64,000 bases of DNA from a bacterium HR29 (GCA_002898215.1 BEIF01000001.1:1215602-1279601); one strand, 5' to 3'; shown: positions 36,393 to 45,910, counted from the first letter of the stretch. Numbers and translations: made by a program. Notes: generated by a model not told the origin, from the sequence alone.

Positions 36393-38423
36393 TTGTACTC
36401 TCGCTGGCTGCGGAACAGCTTCGTCTACCTCCTCATCCTGGTCGCGGTCATCGCCATCGTGTTCGCCTTCTTCTCGGGGGGAGGCGACCACCCCACCATC
36501 GCCTTCGGCCAGGTGCTCGAAGACGCCTCCCAGAACCGCATCGAGCGGCTGGTGGTGGATGGTCGCGACCTGACGGCGTACTACCGCGAGGAGGTCAACG
36601 GGCAGCAGATCGTCCGGAAATCGAAGATGGGGGAGAACACCGACCTCGAGTCGCTCCTGACGGAGCGCGGCGTCTCCCTCAACGGTGAGCAGGTCGTCGA
36701 CGGCCAGGTGAAGCCCGGCCTCGTGTTGGAGTACAAGGAGAGCAGCGGATTCGGGCCATGGCTTGGGTTGCTGCTCAACATCCTGCCTTTCCTCCTCTTC
36801 GGTGCCTTCATCCTGCTCGTGATGCGGCAGGCCCAGGGCTCGAACTCCCAGGCGATGAGCTTCGGGAAGAGCCGTGCCCGCCTCTTCACGGGCAGCAAGG
36901 TGACGGTGACCTTCGCCGACGTCGCCGGCGTCGACGAAGCGAAAGAGGAGCTGCAAGAGGTCGTCGAGTTCCTGAAGTACCCCGAGAAGTTCGCCGCGCT
37001 GGGCGCGCGCATTCCCAAGGGAGTCCTGCTGGTTGGCCCGCCGGGTACGGGCAAGACGCTTCTCGCCCGCGCGGTGGCCGGCGAGGCGGGTGTGCCCTTC
37101 TTCAGCATCTCCGGTTCCGAATTCGTGGAGATGTTCGTCGGCGTGGGGGCCAGCCGCGTGCGCGACCTCTTCGACCAGGCGAAGAAGAACGCGCCCTGCA
37201 TCGTGTTCATCGACGAGATCGACGCCGTGGGCCGGCAGCGCGGTGCGGGGCTGGGCGGAAGCCACGACGAGCGTGAACAGACGCTGAACCAGATCCTCGT
37301 CGAGATGGACGGGTTCGATACGGGCACGAACGTCATCGTCATCGCTGCCACGAACCGACCCGACATCCTCGACCCGGCGCTGCTGCGTCCCGGCCGCTTC
37401 GACCGGAAGGTGGTGATCGATGGGCCGGATGTGAAGGGGCGCGAGGCCATCCTAGCCGTGCACCTGCGAGGGAAGCCGATCGCTGACGACGTGAAGATTC
37501 AAGAGCTGGCGAAGGCCACGCCCGGCTTCAGCGGCGCCGACCTCGCCAACCTGGTGAACGAGGCCGCCATCCTGGCTGCGCGGCGGAACAAGAAGATCAT
37601 CACCATGCAAGAGTTCCACGAGGCGGTGGACCGGGTGGTGGCCGGCCCTGAGCGGAAGAGCCGCGTGATGAGCGAGCGGGAGAAGCGGCTCACGGCCTAC
37701 CACGAGGCCGGGCACGCGGTGGTGGCGCACTTCCTCGAGCACCATGACCCGCCTCACAAGGTGACGATCGTGATGCGGGGGATGGCCGGCGGGTTCACAC
37801 GCTTCCTCCCCGAGGAGGAAGTGCACTACCGCACGAAGTCGATGTTCCGCGACCAGCTCTGCGCCGCCCTAGGCGGGCACGCCGCCGAGGAGCTCGTCTT
37901 CGGCGAGGCGTCGACCGGCCCCTCCAACGACATCGAACAGGTGACCCGCATCGCACGGGCGATGGTGACCCGCTGGGGTATGAGCGAGCGGCTCGGGCCG
38001 CGCACCTTCGGCCGGAGCGAAGAGCTCATCTTCCTCGGCCGGGAGATCTCCGAGACGCGGAACTACAGCGAGAAGGTGGCGGAGCAGATCGATGACGAGG
38101 TGCGGGCCATCATCGAGGAGGCGCAGGAGCGGGCACGGAAGATCCTGCGCGAGCACCGGGCACTGCTCGACAAGCTCGCCAACGTGCTGCTGGAGGTCGA
38201 AACCATCGAGGGCGAGGCGCTCCAGCGCCTGTTGAACAGCGACCCCAACGAGCCGTGGCCGCCTCCCGACCTGGCCGCGAAGGAGAAGGCGGAGGAGACC
38301 CCGGCGCCGAAGGTGTCCGAATCGCCGCGGCGGCCAGCCTTCGAGCCGAAACCCGCCCCTGGCCTCGCCTGGGAGGGCGGCCCGCAGGCGAACATCGAGG
38401 TCGACCGCACGGACACGCGTTGA
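36393..38423 (+). CDS. ftsH: ATP-dependent zinc metalloprotease FtsH
   Basis: FtsH is the membrane-anchored AAA+ protease. The proposed TTG start (with GGAG about eight bases upstream) gives 676 residues. Two membrane helices (about 9-27 and 119-143) flank the external domain. The AAA module has GPPGTGKT near 215, [13 protein letters not shown], and the pore loop [11 protein letters not shown]. The protease site is HEAGH near 436, with the third zinc ligand in [11 protein letters not shown]. The C-terminal tail is Pro/Glu-rich. The region 36180-36392 before it holds divergent promoters only. Confidence 0.97.
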   Translation: MYSRWLRNSFVYLLILVAVIAIVFAFFSGGGDHPTIAFGQVLEDASQNRIERLVVDGRDLTAYYREEVNGQQIVRKSKMGENTDLESLLTERGVSLNGEQVVDGQVKPGLVLEYKESSGFGPWLGLLLNILPFLLFGAFILLVMRQAQGSNSQAMSFGKSRARLFTGSKVTVTFADVAGVDEAKEELQEVVEFLKYPEKFAALGARIPKGVLLVGPPGTGKTLLARAVAGEAGVPFFSISGSEFVEMFVGVGASRVRDLFDQAKKNAPCIVFIDEIDAVGRQRGAGLGGSHDEREQTLNQILVEMDGFDTGTNVIVIAATNRPDILDPALLRPGRFDRKVVIDGPDVKGREAILAVHLRGKPIADDVKIQELAKATPGFSGADLANLVNEAAILAARRNKKIITMQEFHEAVDRVVAGPERKSRVMSEREKRLTAYHEAGHAVVAHFLEHHDPPHKVTIVMRGMAGGFTRFLPEEEVHYRTKSMFRDQLCAALGGHAAEELVFGEASTGPSNDIEQVTRIARAMVTRWGMSERLGPRTFGRSEELIFLGREISETRNYSEKVAEQIDDEVRAIIEEAQERARKILREHRALLDKLANVLLEVETIEGEALQRLLNSDPNEPWPPPDLAAKEKAEETPAPKVSESPRRPAFEPKPAPGLAWEGGPQANIEVDRTDTR

Positions 38424-38485
38424 CCGGCTTCGGCAGCCGTCCCTAGACTGAACTTTTGGTCGGCACGACCAGGAGAGGTTGTGAC

Positions 38486-38797
38486 GTGGAAGCCATCGTG
38501 CGTGCTGGCGGGCGCCAGCTCCGTCTGAAGGAAGGGCAGGAGTTCGAGATCAACCGCGTCGACGGCCAACCCGGCGACATGATCACCCTGCCTGTGCTCG
38601 CCCTCATCGACGAGAACGGGGCGGAGGTGGGTACGCCGGTCGTGCCCGGCGCCGCCGTCCGCGCTCGCATCACCGCCCACGGGCGGGCGCCGAAGCTGCT
38701 CTTCATGAAGTACAAGAACAAGGTGCGCTACCGGCGGAAGGTCGGTCACAAGCAGCCGATTTCCCGTCTGGTGGTCGAAGCCATCGAGCGGGGGTGA
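38486..38797 (+). CDS. rplU: 50S ribosomal protein L21
   Basis: A 103-residue L21 with [18 protein letters not shown] at the start and the [17 protein letters not shown] signature near the end. The GTG at 38486, with GGAGAGG upstream, gives normal length. First gene of rplU-rpmA-rpmE. Confidence 0.97.
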   Translation: MEAIVRAGGRQLRLKEGQEFEINRVDGQPGDMITLPVLALIDENGAEVGTPVVPGAAVRARITAHGRAPKLLFMKYKNKVRYRRKVGHKQPISRLVVEAIERG

Positions 38798-38803
38798 CCG
38801 AGG

Positions 38804-39067
38804 ATGGCCCACAAGAAAGGTGTCGGGAGTTCGAGGAACGGCCGCGATAGCAATGCGAAGCGGCTGGGCATCAAGAAGTTCGACGGCGAGCTGGTGAAGC
38901 CAGGGACGATCATCGTGCGGCAGCGCGGCACCCGCTTCCATCCCGGGGAAAACGTCGGGCTCGGGCGCGACTACACGATCTTCTCCCTCGTCGAGGGTCG
39001 CGTGAAGTTCGAGCCGTATGCGAAGGGACGGCGGAAGAAGGTCAGCGTTTACGCCGTGACGGCGTAA
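38804..39067 (+). CDS. rpmA: 50S ribosomal protein L27
   Basis: An 87-residue L27 starting [17 protein letters not shown]. The N-terminal arm is exposed without a propeptide, so it can reach the peptidyl transferase centre directly. [16 protein letters not shown] is the family signature. Six bases after rplU. Confidence 0.97.
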   Translation: MAHKKGVGSSRNGRDSNAKRLGIKKFDGELVKPGTIIVRQRGTRFHPGENVGLGRDYTIFSLVEGRVKFEPYAKGRRKKVSVYAVTA

Positions 39068-39080
39068 CGGAGGTACGGGA

Positions 39081-39284
39081 ATGAAGCCTGGCATTCACCC
39101 GAAGTACGGTCCGGCCATCATGCGCTGCTCCTGCGGGAACGAGGTGGAGACGCGGTCCACGAAACCGCAAATGCACCTCGAGGTTTGCAACGTCTGCCAT
39201 CCGTTCTTCACCGGCGAGCAGCGCATCGTCGACACCGCCGGTCGCGTCGAACGCTTCACGCGCCGGTACGCGGCGAAGAAGTAG
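39081..39284 (+). CDS. rpmE: 50S ribosomal protein L31 (zinc type)
   Basis: A 67-residue L31 of the zinc-binding (C+) type: Cys16, Cys18, Cys36 and Cys39 in MRCSCG and EVCNVCHPFFTGEQ. It is 13 bp after rpmA; a strong hairpin terminator follows 29 bp after the stop. Confidence 0.97.
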   Translation: MKPGIHPKYGPAIMRCSCGNEVETRSTKPQMHLEVCNVCHPFFTGEQRIVDTAGRVERFTRRYAAKK

Positions 39285-39313
39285 CCCCGGGACTCTGAAC
39301 GAATCGGACATCA

Positions 39314-39350
39314 GGACGGCGCCGCGAGCACGCGGCGCCGTCCGTTATTC
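39314..39350 (+). terminator. Intrinsic terminator after rpmE
   Basis: A perfect 13-bp G+C stem (39314-39326 with 39331-39343, 4-nt loop AGCA) followed by GTTATTC. It is the clearest terminator in the window and ends the ribosomal protein operon. Confidence 0.85.
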
Positions 39351-39381
39351 TTCGGGCAGGGATCGCTCCCTCGGAGGCCGG

Positions 39382-40311
39382 ATGAGCACGGGGACGGTGT
39401 ACTACGGCGGCCAAGCCGTCATCGAGGGCGTCATGATCCGCGGCCCGCGGCATATGGCGGTGGCGGTCCGCGACCCGCGAGGCCACATCGTCGTGCACAG
39501 CGAAGAGCTCGGCGGCGTGTACACAGGGCCCATCCGCCGCGTTCCTCTCCTGCGCGGGGTGGTCGTGCTGTGGGAGACCCTTGCGCTGGGGATGCGGGCG
39601 CTCTCCTTCTCCTCGCGGGTGGCAATGGAAGGCGAAACGAACGAACGCGGCGAGCCGGTGGAGTTTCCGCAGCACACGTTCTGGGGGATGATGGCCCTCG
39701 CCATCGTCCTGGCAGTGGCAGTCTTCTTCGCCCTGCCTATCGTCGCCGCCCACTGGATCGAGGCGGCGGGAGCGCATCGGCTGGCGGTGGTCGGGGCCGA
39801 AACCGTGCTCCGACTGGGGCTCTTCGTCGGGTACATCGCCGCCATCGGGCTCATGCCCGACATCCGCCGCGTCTTCCAGTACCACGGCGCCGAACACATG
39901 ACCATCCATGCCTACGAAGCGGGCGAGCCGCTCACCATCGAAGCGATCCGACGGTTCCCGAAGGAGCATACGCGCTGCGGGACGAGCTTCCTGCTGGTGG
40001 TGATCGTGGTCGCCCTGGCGGTGTTCGCCACGTTCGATGCCCTGGTCGACGCAGGGCTGCTCGTTCGGACCGCGTCACGCATCCTGCTGCTGCCAGCGGT
40101 CGCAGGGGTGAGCTACGAGATCCTGCGGTTGGGAGCGCGCTTCGAGCGGTACCGCATCGTGCGCTGGCTGTTCGCGCCGAACCTTGCCCTGCAGGGGCTC
40201 ACCACGCGCGTGCCCGACGAGAGCCAGATCGAGGTAGCACGGGCCGCGTTCGAGGCGACGCTGTCCGCGGCGGGCCTGCCCATTCCCGGCGCGGAGACCG
40301 CGGAGCGGTGA
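39382..40311 (+). CDS. DUF1385 membrane protein
   Basis: A 309-residue protein of the DUF1385 family, common in Firmicutes and Chloroflexota, often near prfA or rpmE. It begins YYGGQAVIEGVMIRGPRHMA, has the cytosolic VFQYHGAEHMTIHAYE motif near residue 172, and about four to five membrane helices. HTRCGTSFL follows. The conserved His/Glu cluster hints at metal binding or catalysis but no function is established. GGAGG precedes its ATG. Confidence 0.9.
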   Translation: MSTGTVYYGGQAVIEGVMIRGPRHMAVAVRDPRGHIVVHSEELGGVYTGPIRRVPLLRGVVVLWETLALGMRALSFSSRVAMEGETNERGEPVEFPQHTFWGMMALAIVLAVAVFFALPIVAAHWIEAAGAHRLAVVGAETVLRLGLFVGYIAAIGLMPDIRRVFQYHGAEHMTIHAYEAGEPLTIEAIRRFPKEHTRCGTSFLLVVIVVALAVFATFDALVDAGLLVRTASRILLLPAVAGVSYEILRLGARFERYRIVRWLFAPNLALQGLTTRVPDESQIEVARAAFEATLSAAGLPIPGAETAER

Positions 40312-40331
40312 CGGCTGCCCCTTGGCGTCGC

Positions 40332-40351
40332 TAGAACGTTTGTTCTACACT
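40332..40351 (+). promoter_or_regulatory. SOS (LexA-type) box and -10 of imuB
   Basis: A 16-bp palindrome, TAGAAC-GTTT-GTTCTA (40332-40347), fits the GAAC-N4-GTTC LexA operator of Gram-positive-type SOS systems. Its right end overlaps a TACACT -10 element (40346-40351), nine bases before the imuB ATG. LexA bound here would block polymerase directly. Confidence 0.8.
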
Positions 40352-40360
40352 GGCAGCCCC

Positions 40361-41584
40361 ATGAAGGTGGCGTGCTTGCTCATCCCCGATTTCGCAGTCG
40401 CGGTGGCTAGGCGCGACCACCCCGAAACCCGCGGGCGCCCGCTCATCGTGGCGGCTGCCGGGGAGGATGCCCCGCGCGTGCGAGCCTGCTGCCCGCAGGC
40501 TGTCCGGTCAGGGGTCAGCGAAGGGATGGTCCTGCGCCGGGCGCTCTCCCTCTGCCCGAAGGCAGCCGTCGTCCCGGCCGACGAGCGGGCGCTGGCCGAG
40601 ACGGCGGCGGCCCTGCGCACGCTCGCCGAGCGGCACAGCCCTGCTGTCGAGGAGGCAGCGCCCGGCCATCTGCACCTGGATGTCCGGGGGCTGGCGCAGC
40701 TCGCGGGGCTTGCCGACGAAGCCTACCTGGCCGACCTCCAGCGGGCAGCTTCGGCAGCGAGCGGGCTTCCGGTGTCCATCGGGGCGGGGCCGGGGGTATT
40801 CGCCGCCCACGCGGCTGCCGCAGCCGCCAGCGCGGAGCATGCCGGGAAAACGGGAGCCCCGCCGCCCGTGCTCGTGCCGGAGGAGGGCGTAGCGGAGTTC
40901 CTAGCGCCCCTCCCGGTGGAGGTGCTCCCCCTGCCGACGGCGATGCATCAGCGGCTCCGACTGCTCGGCATCGAACGGTTGGGCCAGCTGGCGGCCCTTC
41001 CCCGAAGCGCCGTGGCGGCGCAGTTCGGACCCGCTGGCGCTCGCGCATGGGACCTGGCCGCCGGAAAGGACACGAGCACCGTCGTTCCCCGGCGTCCGGA
41101 GCGGACGGCAGGGGCCGCGATGGAGCTTCCTGCACCGGCGAGTACGGCCGAGCAGCTTCTGGCGGCGACCAGCGCGCTGCTCCAGCAAGCGCTGGAAGCG
41201 CCGGCGCTCCGCGGAGCAGCCTGGCGGCGCTGCACGTGGCGGCTCGAACTGGAAAGCGGCGAGGCGGTGGTGCGGGTCGTGACCTTCCGCGAACCTACTT
41301 CCGATGGCGAGCGGATGCTTTTCGTGCTGCGCCAGAAGATCGCGCGGCTGACCCTGCCTTCTCCGGGAGTGCGCCTGTCCCTGAAGCTCTCGGGCCTGTG
41401 CGGCGAATACGGGCATCAAGCCGTGCTCTGGCCGAGCGGGCCGCGGCGGCGGCGCGAACTGCTGGAAGCGGCAGAACAGCTCAGCGCACGGTACGGCGAA
41501 CCCCAGATCTTCCGCGTGGTGGAGGTGGAGCCATGGTCGAGGATTCCGGAACGGCAGCTGGCGCTGGTGGCCTTCGGCCGCTGA
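40361..41584 (+). CDS. imuB: ImuB-type Y-family polymerase homologue (mutasome scaffold)
   Basis: A 407-residue Y-family protein that in other bacteria bridges DnaE2 to the sliding clamp and does not itself polymerise. The palm strand reads CLLIPDFAVAVA, and where active Y polymerases have SxDE this protein has VEEAAPGHLHLDV, so the paired acidic residues appear to be missing. The HhH region (LGIERLGQLAAL) and little-finger domain are present. The ATG at 40361 is used; a TTG further upstream falls inside the SOS box. It is followed by a DUF6504 gene and dnaE2. Confidence 0.9.
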   Translation: MKVACLLIPDFAVAVARRDHPETRGRPLIVAAAGEDAPRVRACCPQAVRSGVSEGMVLRRALSLCPKAAVVPADERALAETAAALRTLAERHSPAVEEAAPGHLHLDVRGLAQLAGLADEAYLADLQRAASAASGLPVSIGAGPGVFAAHAAAAAASAEHAGKTGAPPPVLVPEEGVAEFLAPLPVEVLPLPTAMHQRLRLLGIERLGQLAALPRSAVAAQFGPAGARAWDLAAGKDTSTVVPRRPERTAGAAMELPAPASTAEQLLAATSALLQQALEAPALRGAAWRRCTWRLELESGEAVVRVVTFREPTSDGERMLFVLRQKIARLTLPSPGVRLSLKLSGLCGEYGHQAVLWPSGPRRRRELLEAAEQLSARYGEPQIFRVVEVEPWSRIPERQLALVAFGR

Positions 41585-41853
41585 ACACACCAATCCCTAC
41601 CGCGGTCGACGCCACTCCTTCGGGGGTGCCACGAGCGGTGCTCCGACGGGGCAAGCTCGTGCCGGTGGCGAGGATCATCGACCGGTGGCGCATCGACGAC
41701 GAGTGGTGGCGAGCGCCCATCGTCCGGCGCTACTTCCTGGTGGAGCTGCGCGACGGCCATCAGCTCACCCTCTTCCACGACGCCGTGCACGACGCCTGGT
41801 ATCGGCAGCCCTACCCCGCGCCCGTCGAGCGGGTGCAGCGCCGAGGAGCGTAG
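41533..41853 (+). CDS. DUF6504-like small protein of the imuB-dnaE2 cassette
   Basis: A 106-residue protein starting inside the imuB 3' end (52-bp overlap) with GGAGGTGGAG before its ATG. Its C-terminal 65 residues (ARIIDRWRIDDEWWRAP, RRYFLVELRDGHQLTLFHD, WYRQPYP) resemble the DUF6504 proteins that accompany imuB and dnaE2 in actinobacteria. Rich in Trp, Arg and Asp, with no membrane part. Function unknown; the position suggests a role in the mutasome. Confidence 0.8.
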   Translation: MVEDSGTAAGAGGLRPLNTPIPTAVDATPSGVPRAVLRRGKLVPVARIIDRWRIDDEWWRAPIVRRYFLVELRDGHQLTLFHDAVHDAWYRQPYPAPVERVQRRGA

Positions 41854-41859
41854 CCGTTT

Positions 41860-41879
41860 TCGAACATATGTTCTATACT
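41860..41879 (+). promoter_or_regulatory. SOS (LexA-type) box and -10 of dnaE2
   Basis: TCGAACATATGTTCTA at 41860-41875 contains the perfect 12-bp palindrome GAACATATGTTC. Its right end overlaps TATACT (41874-41879), seven bases before the dnaE2 GTG. This is the same layout as at imuB, so both genes should be repressed by LexA and induced by DNA damage. Confidence 0.85.
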
Positions 41880-41886
41880 CGGGCCC

Positions 41887-44800
41887 GTGGCGGGGTACGT
41901 CGAACTCCACGCGCACTCCTGCTGGTCGCTGCGCGAAGGCGCCAGCACGCCCCACGAACTGGTGGCCCGGGCGCGGGCGCTGGGCTACGAGGCGCTCGCC
42001 CTCACCGACCACGACAATCTGTACGGGGCGATGGAGTTCGCCCGCGCCGCGCACGATGCGGGGATACGCCCCATCACCGGCTGCGAAGTGACGATGGCCC
42101 CCCGCGCGCCGGACGAAGCACCATCGCACCTGACGCTCCTGGCTGCCGATGCCGAGGGTTACCGGAACCTCTGCCGGCTGCTGACCCGCGCCCACTGCAC
42201 GCACGGGAAAGACGAGCCGCGGGTGGAGTGGTCCTGGCTCTTCGAGCTCCGTGACGGGCTGGGCGTGCTCAGTGGATGCCGCCGCGGCCCCTTGGCCAGG
42301 CTCCTCGACCCGGCGCAGGGAGACCTCCGCTGGCGCGAAGCGCGAGCCCTCGCCGGCGAGCTGCGCGACGCGCTAGGCGACGCGTTCTTCGTCGAGCTGC
42401 AGCACCACGACGTCTACGGCGACCGCCATCGGGCCGCTGCCCTGGTACGCATCGCCACCTCGGCCGGCATTCCCATCGTGGCCACGAACAACGTGCACTA
42501 CCACGTGCGGGAGCGGCATCGCCTCCACGACGTGCTGGTGGCCATCCGCCACCGGCTGACGCTGGATGCTTCCCACGCGGTACGGCGGCCGAACTCGGAG
42601 TTCTTCCTGAAGTCCCCCGAGGCCATGGTGCGCCGCTTCGCAGCCTACCCCGAAGCGGTGCGGAACACCCTGGCCATCGCCGAGCGGTGCACCTTCGACC
42701 TCGTCCGCGACATCCCCTACCGGCTGCCCGAGTACCCCGTTCCGGAGGGAGCAACTCCCGACGGCGTGCTGCGGGATATCTGTGAGCGAGCGTTCGCACG
42801 GAAGTACGGGACAGCCGACCCCGCGGTCCGCGCGGAAGCGCGGGAGCGGCTCGAGCGGGAACTGGCCCTCATCGCGAAGCACAAGCTCGCGGGCTTCTTC
42901 CTGGTGTACTGGGACATCCTGCAGCTTGTCGGCGAAATCGCCCACGAGCTGCACGGGCGGCCGCGGGAGCTTCCGCCGGACGAACGGCCGGTAGGGCGAG
43001 GACGTGGCTCCTCGGTGAGCTCCATCGTCTGCTACCTCATCGGGCTTTCGCACATCGACCCGGTGACGAACGAGCTCTACCTGGAGCGCTTTCTGAACGA
43101 CGAGCTGTATTCGCTGCCTGATATCGACCTCGACTTTCCGCGGGACATCCGCGACGAGCTGCTGAAACGTGTCTACGACCGGTACGGGCCGGAGCACGCG
43201 GCGATTGTGGCGGCCTTCCCCACCTACCGCTTCCGGAACGCCGTGCGGGACATCGGTAAGGCGCTGGGGTTGCCGGAGCCGCTGGTGGCGAAGCTGGCGA
43301 AGATGGGAGACGGCTTCGCCAGCGCCCGCCAGGTGGAGCAGGAGATGCGCCGCATCCCGGAGCTGCGCCCTCTTGCCGACCAGCCGCTGTGGCGGGACCT
43401 CATCGAGTTGGCCGAGCAGCTCGCAGGCTTCCCCCGGCACATCAGCCAGCACGTGGGCGGCGTGGTGATTTCCGCCGAGCCCCTTTCGAGCGTCGTGCCA
43501 CTGGAGCCCACGAGGATGGAGGGGCGGTTCGTCTGCCAGTGGGACAAGGATTCCGTCGACGATGCCCGCTTCGTGAAGTTCGATTTCCTCGCCCTCGGAA
43601 TGCTCTCCGCCGTCGAGGAATGTCTGGACATCATCGAGGACACGCATGGGGTTCGCGTCGACCTGGGACGCATCCCCCACGACAGCCCGGAGGTGTTCGC
43701 CGCCATCCGCGAAGGAGACACGATGGGCGTCTTCCAAATCGAGAGCCGGGCGCAGATTCAGACGCTTCCGCGCACCCAGCCGCGGAACCTGGCCGACCTG
43801 GCGGTACAGGTCGCCATCATCCGCCCCGGCCCGATCCTGGCGGGTGCGTTTCGGCCGTACATGGAGTACCGGGAGCGGCTGGCGCGGGGCGAGCCGGTGA
43901 CCATCGACTACGGCCACCCGGAGCTGGAGCCGCTGGTGAGTTGGTGCCTGGCGGAAACGCTGGGCCACGTCCTCTACCAGGACCAGGTCCTTCAGATCGC
44001 CACCTCGGTGGCCGGGTTCACCCCCGGGCAGGCGGATCGTCTGCGCCGGGCGATGAGCCGGAAACGCTCGGCCGAAGCGATGCAGGCGCTGGCCGAGGAG
44101 TTCTTCGCCGGCGCCCGTCGAAAGGGGGTGAGCGAGGAGGCAGCGAGGGTGGCCTTCGAGAAGATCGCGGCCTTCGCTGCCTACGGCTTCCCGAAGAGCC
44201 ACGCGGTGGCTTTCGCCCTGCTCTCGTACGAGTCGTGCTGGCTGCGGCTGCACTATCCCGTGGCCTACTACTGCGCCCTCATCAATGCCCAGCCCATGGG
44301 CTTCTACTCCGTCGAGAGCCTGCTGGAGGATGCCCGCCGGCACGGCATCGAGGTGCGCATGCCGTCGGTGAACGCCAGCCGAGCCTGCACCTGGCCGGAG
44401 GGCGATGCCATCCGCCTCGGCCTCGACCGGGTGGCCGGGCTGGGCGGCGGATGGCGCCGCCGGGGTATCCGCCGCAAGGGCGGACGGGACATCCTCGTAG
44501 GCCCGCTGAGCCCTGCGGAGCGCATCGAATGGGAGCGGACCTGCGGGGGGCCGTACCGCTCGCTCTCCGACTTGGTGACGCGGGCCCGGCTGGACCGCGG
44601 GCAGGCAGAAGCGCTCATCCGCGCAGGCGCGCTCGACGAGTTCGGACTTTCGCGGCGCGAGCTCCTCTGGCAGCTGGGGCTGCTGACGTTGGGGACGACG
44701 AACCGCGAAGGCACCGCCTTCCAGCCGCCGCTGCCGTTGCCCACGGACCAGGACATGGTGTTCCTCCCCGAACTGAGCCCCTGGCAGCGGATGGCGTGGG

Positions 44801-45213
44801 ATTGGGAACTGGTGGGTACCAGCCCCGTCGGCCACCCGATGGCCCTCATCCGTCCGCTCCTCCACGAGGGGATCCTCACGAGCCGACATGTAGGCGGGGT
44901 CGGGAACCCGAACCGGCTTCCCCAGGGGATGCGAGTCGAACTGGCAGGCATGGTGGTCACGCGGCAGCGGCCGGAATCGGCCGGAGGGGTGATGTTCATG
45001 CTGCTCGAAGACGAATTCGGCTGGGTGAACGTGGTCGTCCACCCGCAACTACAGGACGCCCAGCGGGAACTGGTGCGAGCGACACCCTTCGTCATCGTCC
45101 GGGGGAGGGTCGATAACGAACGGAGCGGCTTCCCGCACATCGTCGCGGAGCGATTCAGGCCCTGTCCTCTGCCCGGCCAGATCGCCCCGCCCGATTCCCA
45201 CGATTTCGGCTGA
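41887..45213 (+). CDS. dnaE2: Error-prone DNA polymerase DnaE2
   Basis: DnaE2 performs mutagenic bypass of lesions. The 1108-residue C-family polymerase has an N-terminal PHP domain (VELHAHSCWSLREGAS, LALTDHDNLYG), the catalytic aspartates in LPDIDLDFPRDIRDE near residue 411, the conserved GRGRGSSVSSIVCYLIG, and a C-terminal OB fold (VELAGMVVTRQRP). It is shorter than the replicative DnaE1 and sits in the imuB cassette, both supporting DnaE2. The GTG is 7 nt after the -10, so the mRNA is probably leaderless. Confidence 0.95.
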   Translation: MAGYVELHAHSCWSLREGASTPHELVARARALGYEALALTDHDNLYGAMEFARAAHDAGIRPITGCEVTMAPRAPDEAPSHLTLLAADAEGYRNLCRLLTRAHCTHGKDEPRVEWSWLFELRDGLGVLSGCRRGPLARLLDPAQGDLRWREARALAGELRDALGDAFFVELQHHDVYGDRHRAAALVRIATSAGIPIVATNNVHYHVRERHRLHDVLVAIRHRLTLDASHAVRRPNSEFFLKSPEAMVRRFAAYPEAVRNTLAIAERCTFDLVRDIPYRLPEYPVPEGATPDGVLRDICERAFARKYGTADPAVRAEARERLERELALIAKHKLAGFFLVYWDILQLVGEIAHELHGRPRELPPDERPVGRGRGSSVSSIVCYLIGLSHIDPVTNELYLERFLNDELYSLPDIDLDFPRDIRDELLKRVYDRYGPEHAAIVAAFPTYRFRNAVRDIGKALGLPEPLVAKLAKMGDGFASARQVEQEMRRIPELRPLADQPLWRDLIELAEQLAGFPRHISQHVGGVVISAEPLSSVVPLEPTRMEGRFVCQWDKDSVDDARFVKFDFLALGMLSAVEECLDIIEDTHGVRVDLGRIPHDSPEVFAAIREGDTMGVFQIESRAQIQTLPRTQPRNLADLAVQVAIIRPGPILAGAFRPYMEYRERLARGEPVTIDYGHPELEPLVSWCLAETLGHVLYQDQVLQIATSVAGFTPGQADRLRRAMSRKRSAEAMQALAEEFFAGARRKGVSEEAARVAFEKIAAFAAYGFPKSHAVAFALLSYESCWLRLHYPVAYYCALINAQPMGFYSVESLLEDARRHGIEVRMPSVNASRACTWPEGDAIRLGLDRVAGLGGGWRRRGIRRKGGRDILVGPLSPAERIEWERTCGGPYRSLSDLVTRARLDRGQAEALIRAGALDEFGLSRRELLWQLGLLTLGTTNREGTAFQPPLPLPTDQDMVFLPELSPWQRMAWDWELVGTSPVGHPMALIRPLLHEGILTSRHVGGVGNPNRLPQGMRVELAGMVVTRQRPESAGGVMFMLLEDEFGWVNVVVHPQLQDAQRELVRATPFVIVRGRVDNERSGFPHIVAERFRPCPLPGQIAPPDSHDFG

Positions 45214-45238
45214 CGTTGCCTGCGGCGCCGCGGCCCTC

Positions 45239-45244
45239 TACCTT
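45239..45244 (+). promoter_or_regulatory. Possible -10 (TACCTT) of the membrane protein gene
   Basis: TACCTT with nine bases to the GTG at 45254, in the same short-leader arrangement as neighbouring genes. Confidence 0.3.
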
Positions 45245-45253
45245 GCAGCCGAC

Positions 45254-45883
45254 GTGTACGAACCTGCTGCTGCCGTCACCGATTGGCTGCTGGCCGGGAT
45301 CTGCGCTCCGTTGGCCGCATGGTGCGCCTTCCGCCGACGGTTGGCCTGGGCGGGGGCCTTCGCCACACTCGCCTCGGGGGCCGCGGCGGGCGCGCTCTAC
45401 CACGGCCAGCTGAAGCCGACGCGCCACGGCTCCGCCGCCTGGACAGCCGTCTCGCTCCTGGTAGCGGGGGGTATGCTGGCACTCTACCTTGCGAGCGCAG
45501 CCGAACTCGGGGTGCTTCGCCGTCGGGGGTGGGCGGCGTTGGGCGCCCTCTCCGGGGCCGCACTCGCGGGCGGTTGCGCCGCCGGCCTCCGCACCCTGGA
45601 ACCCCTCCTCGCAACGCAGTCGGGGTCGATGGCAGGAATCGTGGCGCTGTGGGTGCGCGCCGGGCGAAGGAAAGAAGCCGGCGCCGGGTGGTTCCTCGGA
45701 GCCATCGGAGCGAGCGCCGCTGCCGCAGTGGTGCGGGCACTGCCCATCCAGTTCCGCCTCCACTGGGAATGGAACGGGGAGGCGCTGTACCACCTGGCCC
45801 AAATTCCCGGGCTCCTGCTCATCGTCGCCGGGGTGCGGAACCGCCTCCTGGCAGCGAAGCGCGCGCACGACGCCCGACGGTGA
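45254..45883 (+). CDS. Polytopic membrane protein, DUF6962-like
   Basis: A 209-residue protein with about six to seven membrane helices. It starts EPAAAVTDWLLAGICAPLA, has GALYHG after the second helix pair, and a C-terminal basic tail. The TD...LLA start and the lone His in a membrane loop resemble DUF6962 proteins, but I hold this only moderately. No function known. Confidence 0.65.
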   Translation: MYEPAAAVTDWLLAGICAPLAAWCAFRRRLAWAGAFATLASGAAAGALYHGQLKPTRHGSAAWTAVSLLVAGGMLALYLASAAELGVLRRRGWAALGALSGAALAGGCAAGLRTLEPLLATQSGSMAGIVALWVRAGRRKEAGAGWFLGAIGASAAAAVVRALPIQFRLHWEWNGEALYHLAQIPGLLLIVAGVRNRLLAAKRAHDARR

Positions 45884-45910
45884 CCCGGCACCCAGGAAAG
45901 GAGCACCACG

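Noticed and set aside
42373-45048. An 891-codon open frame opposite dnaE2
   Set aside because: Antisense shadow of an intact, well-conserved polymerase gene; no recognisable motif.
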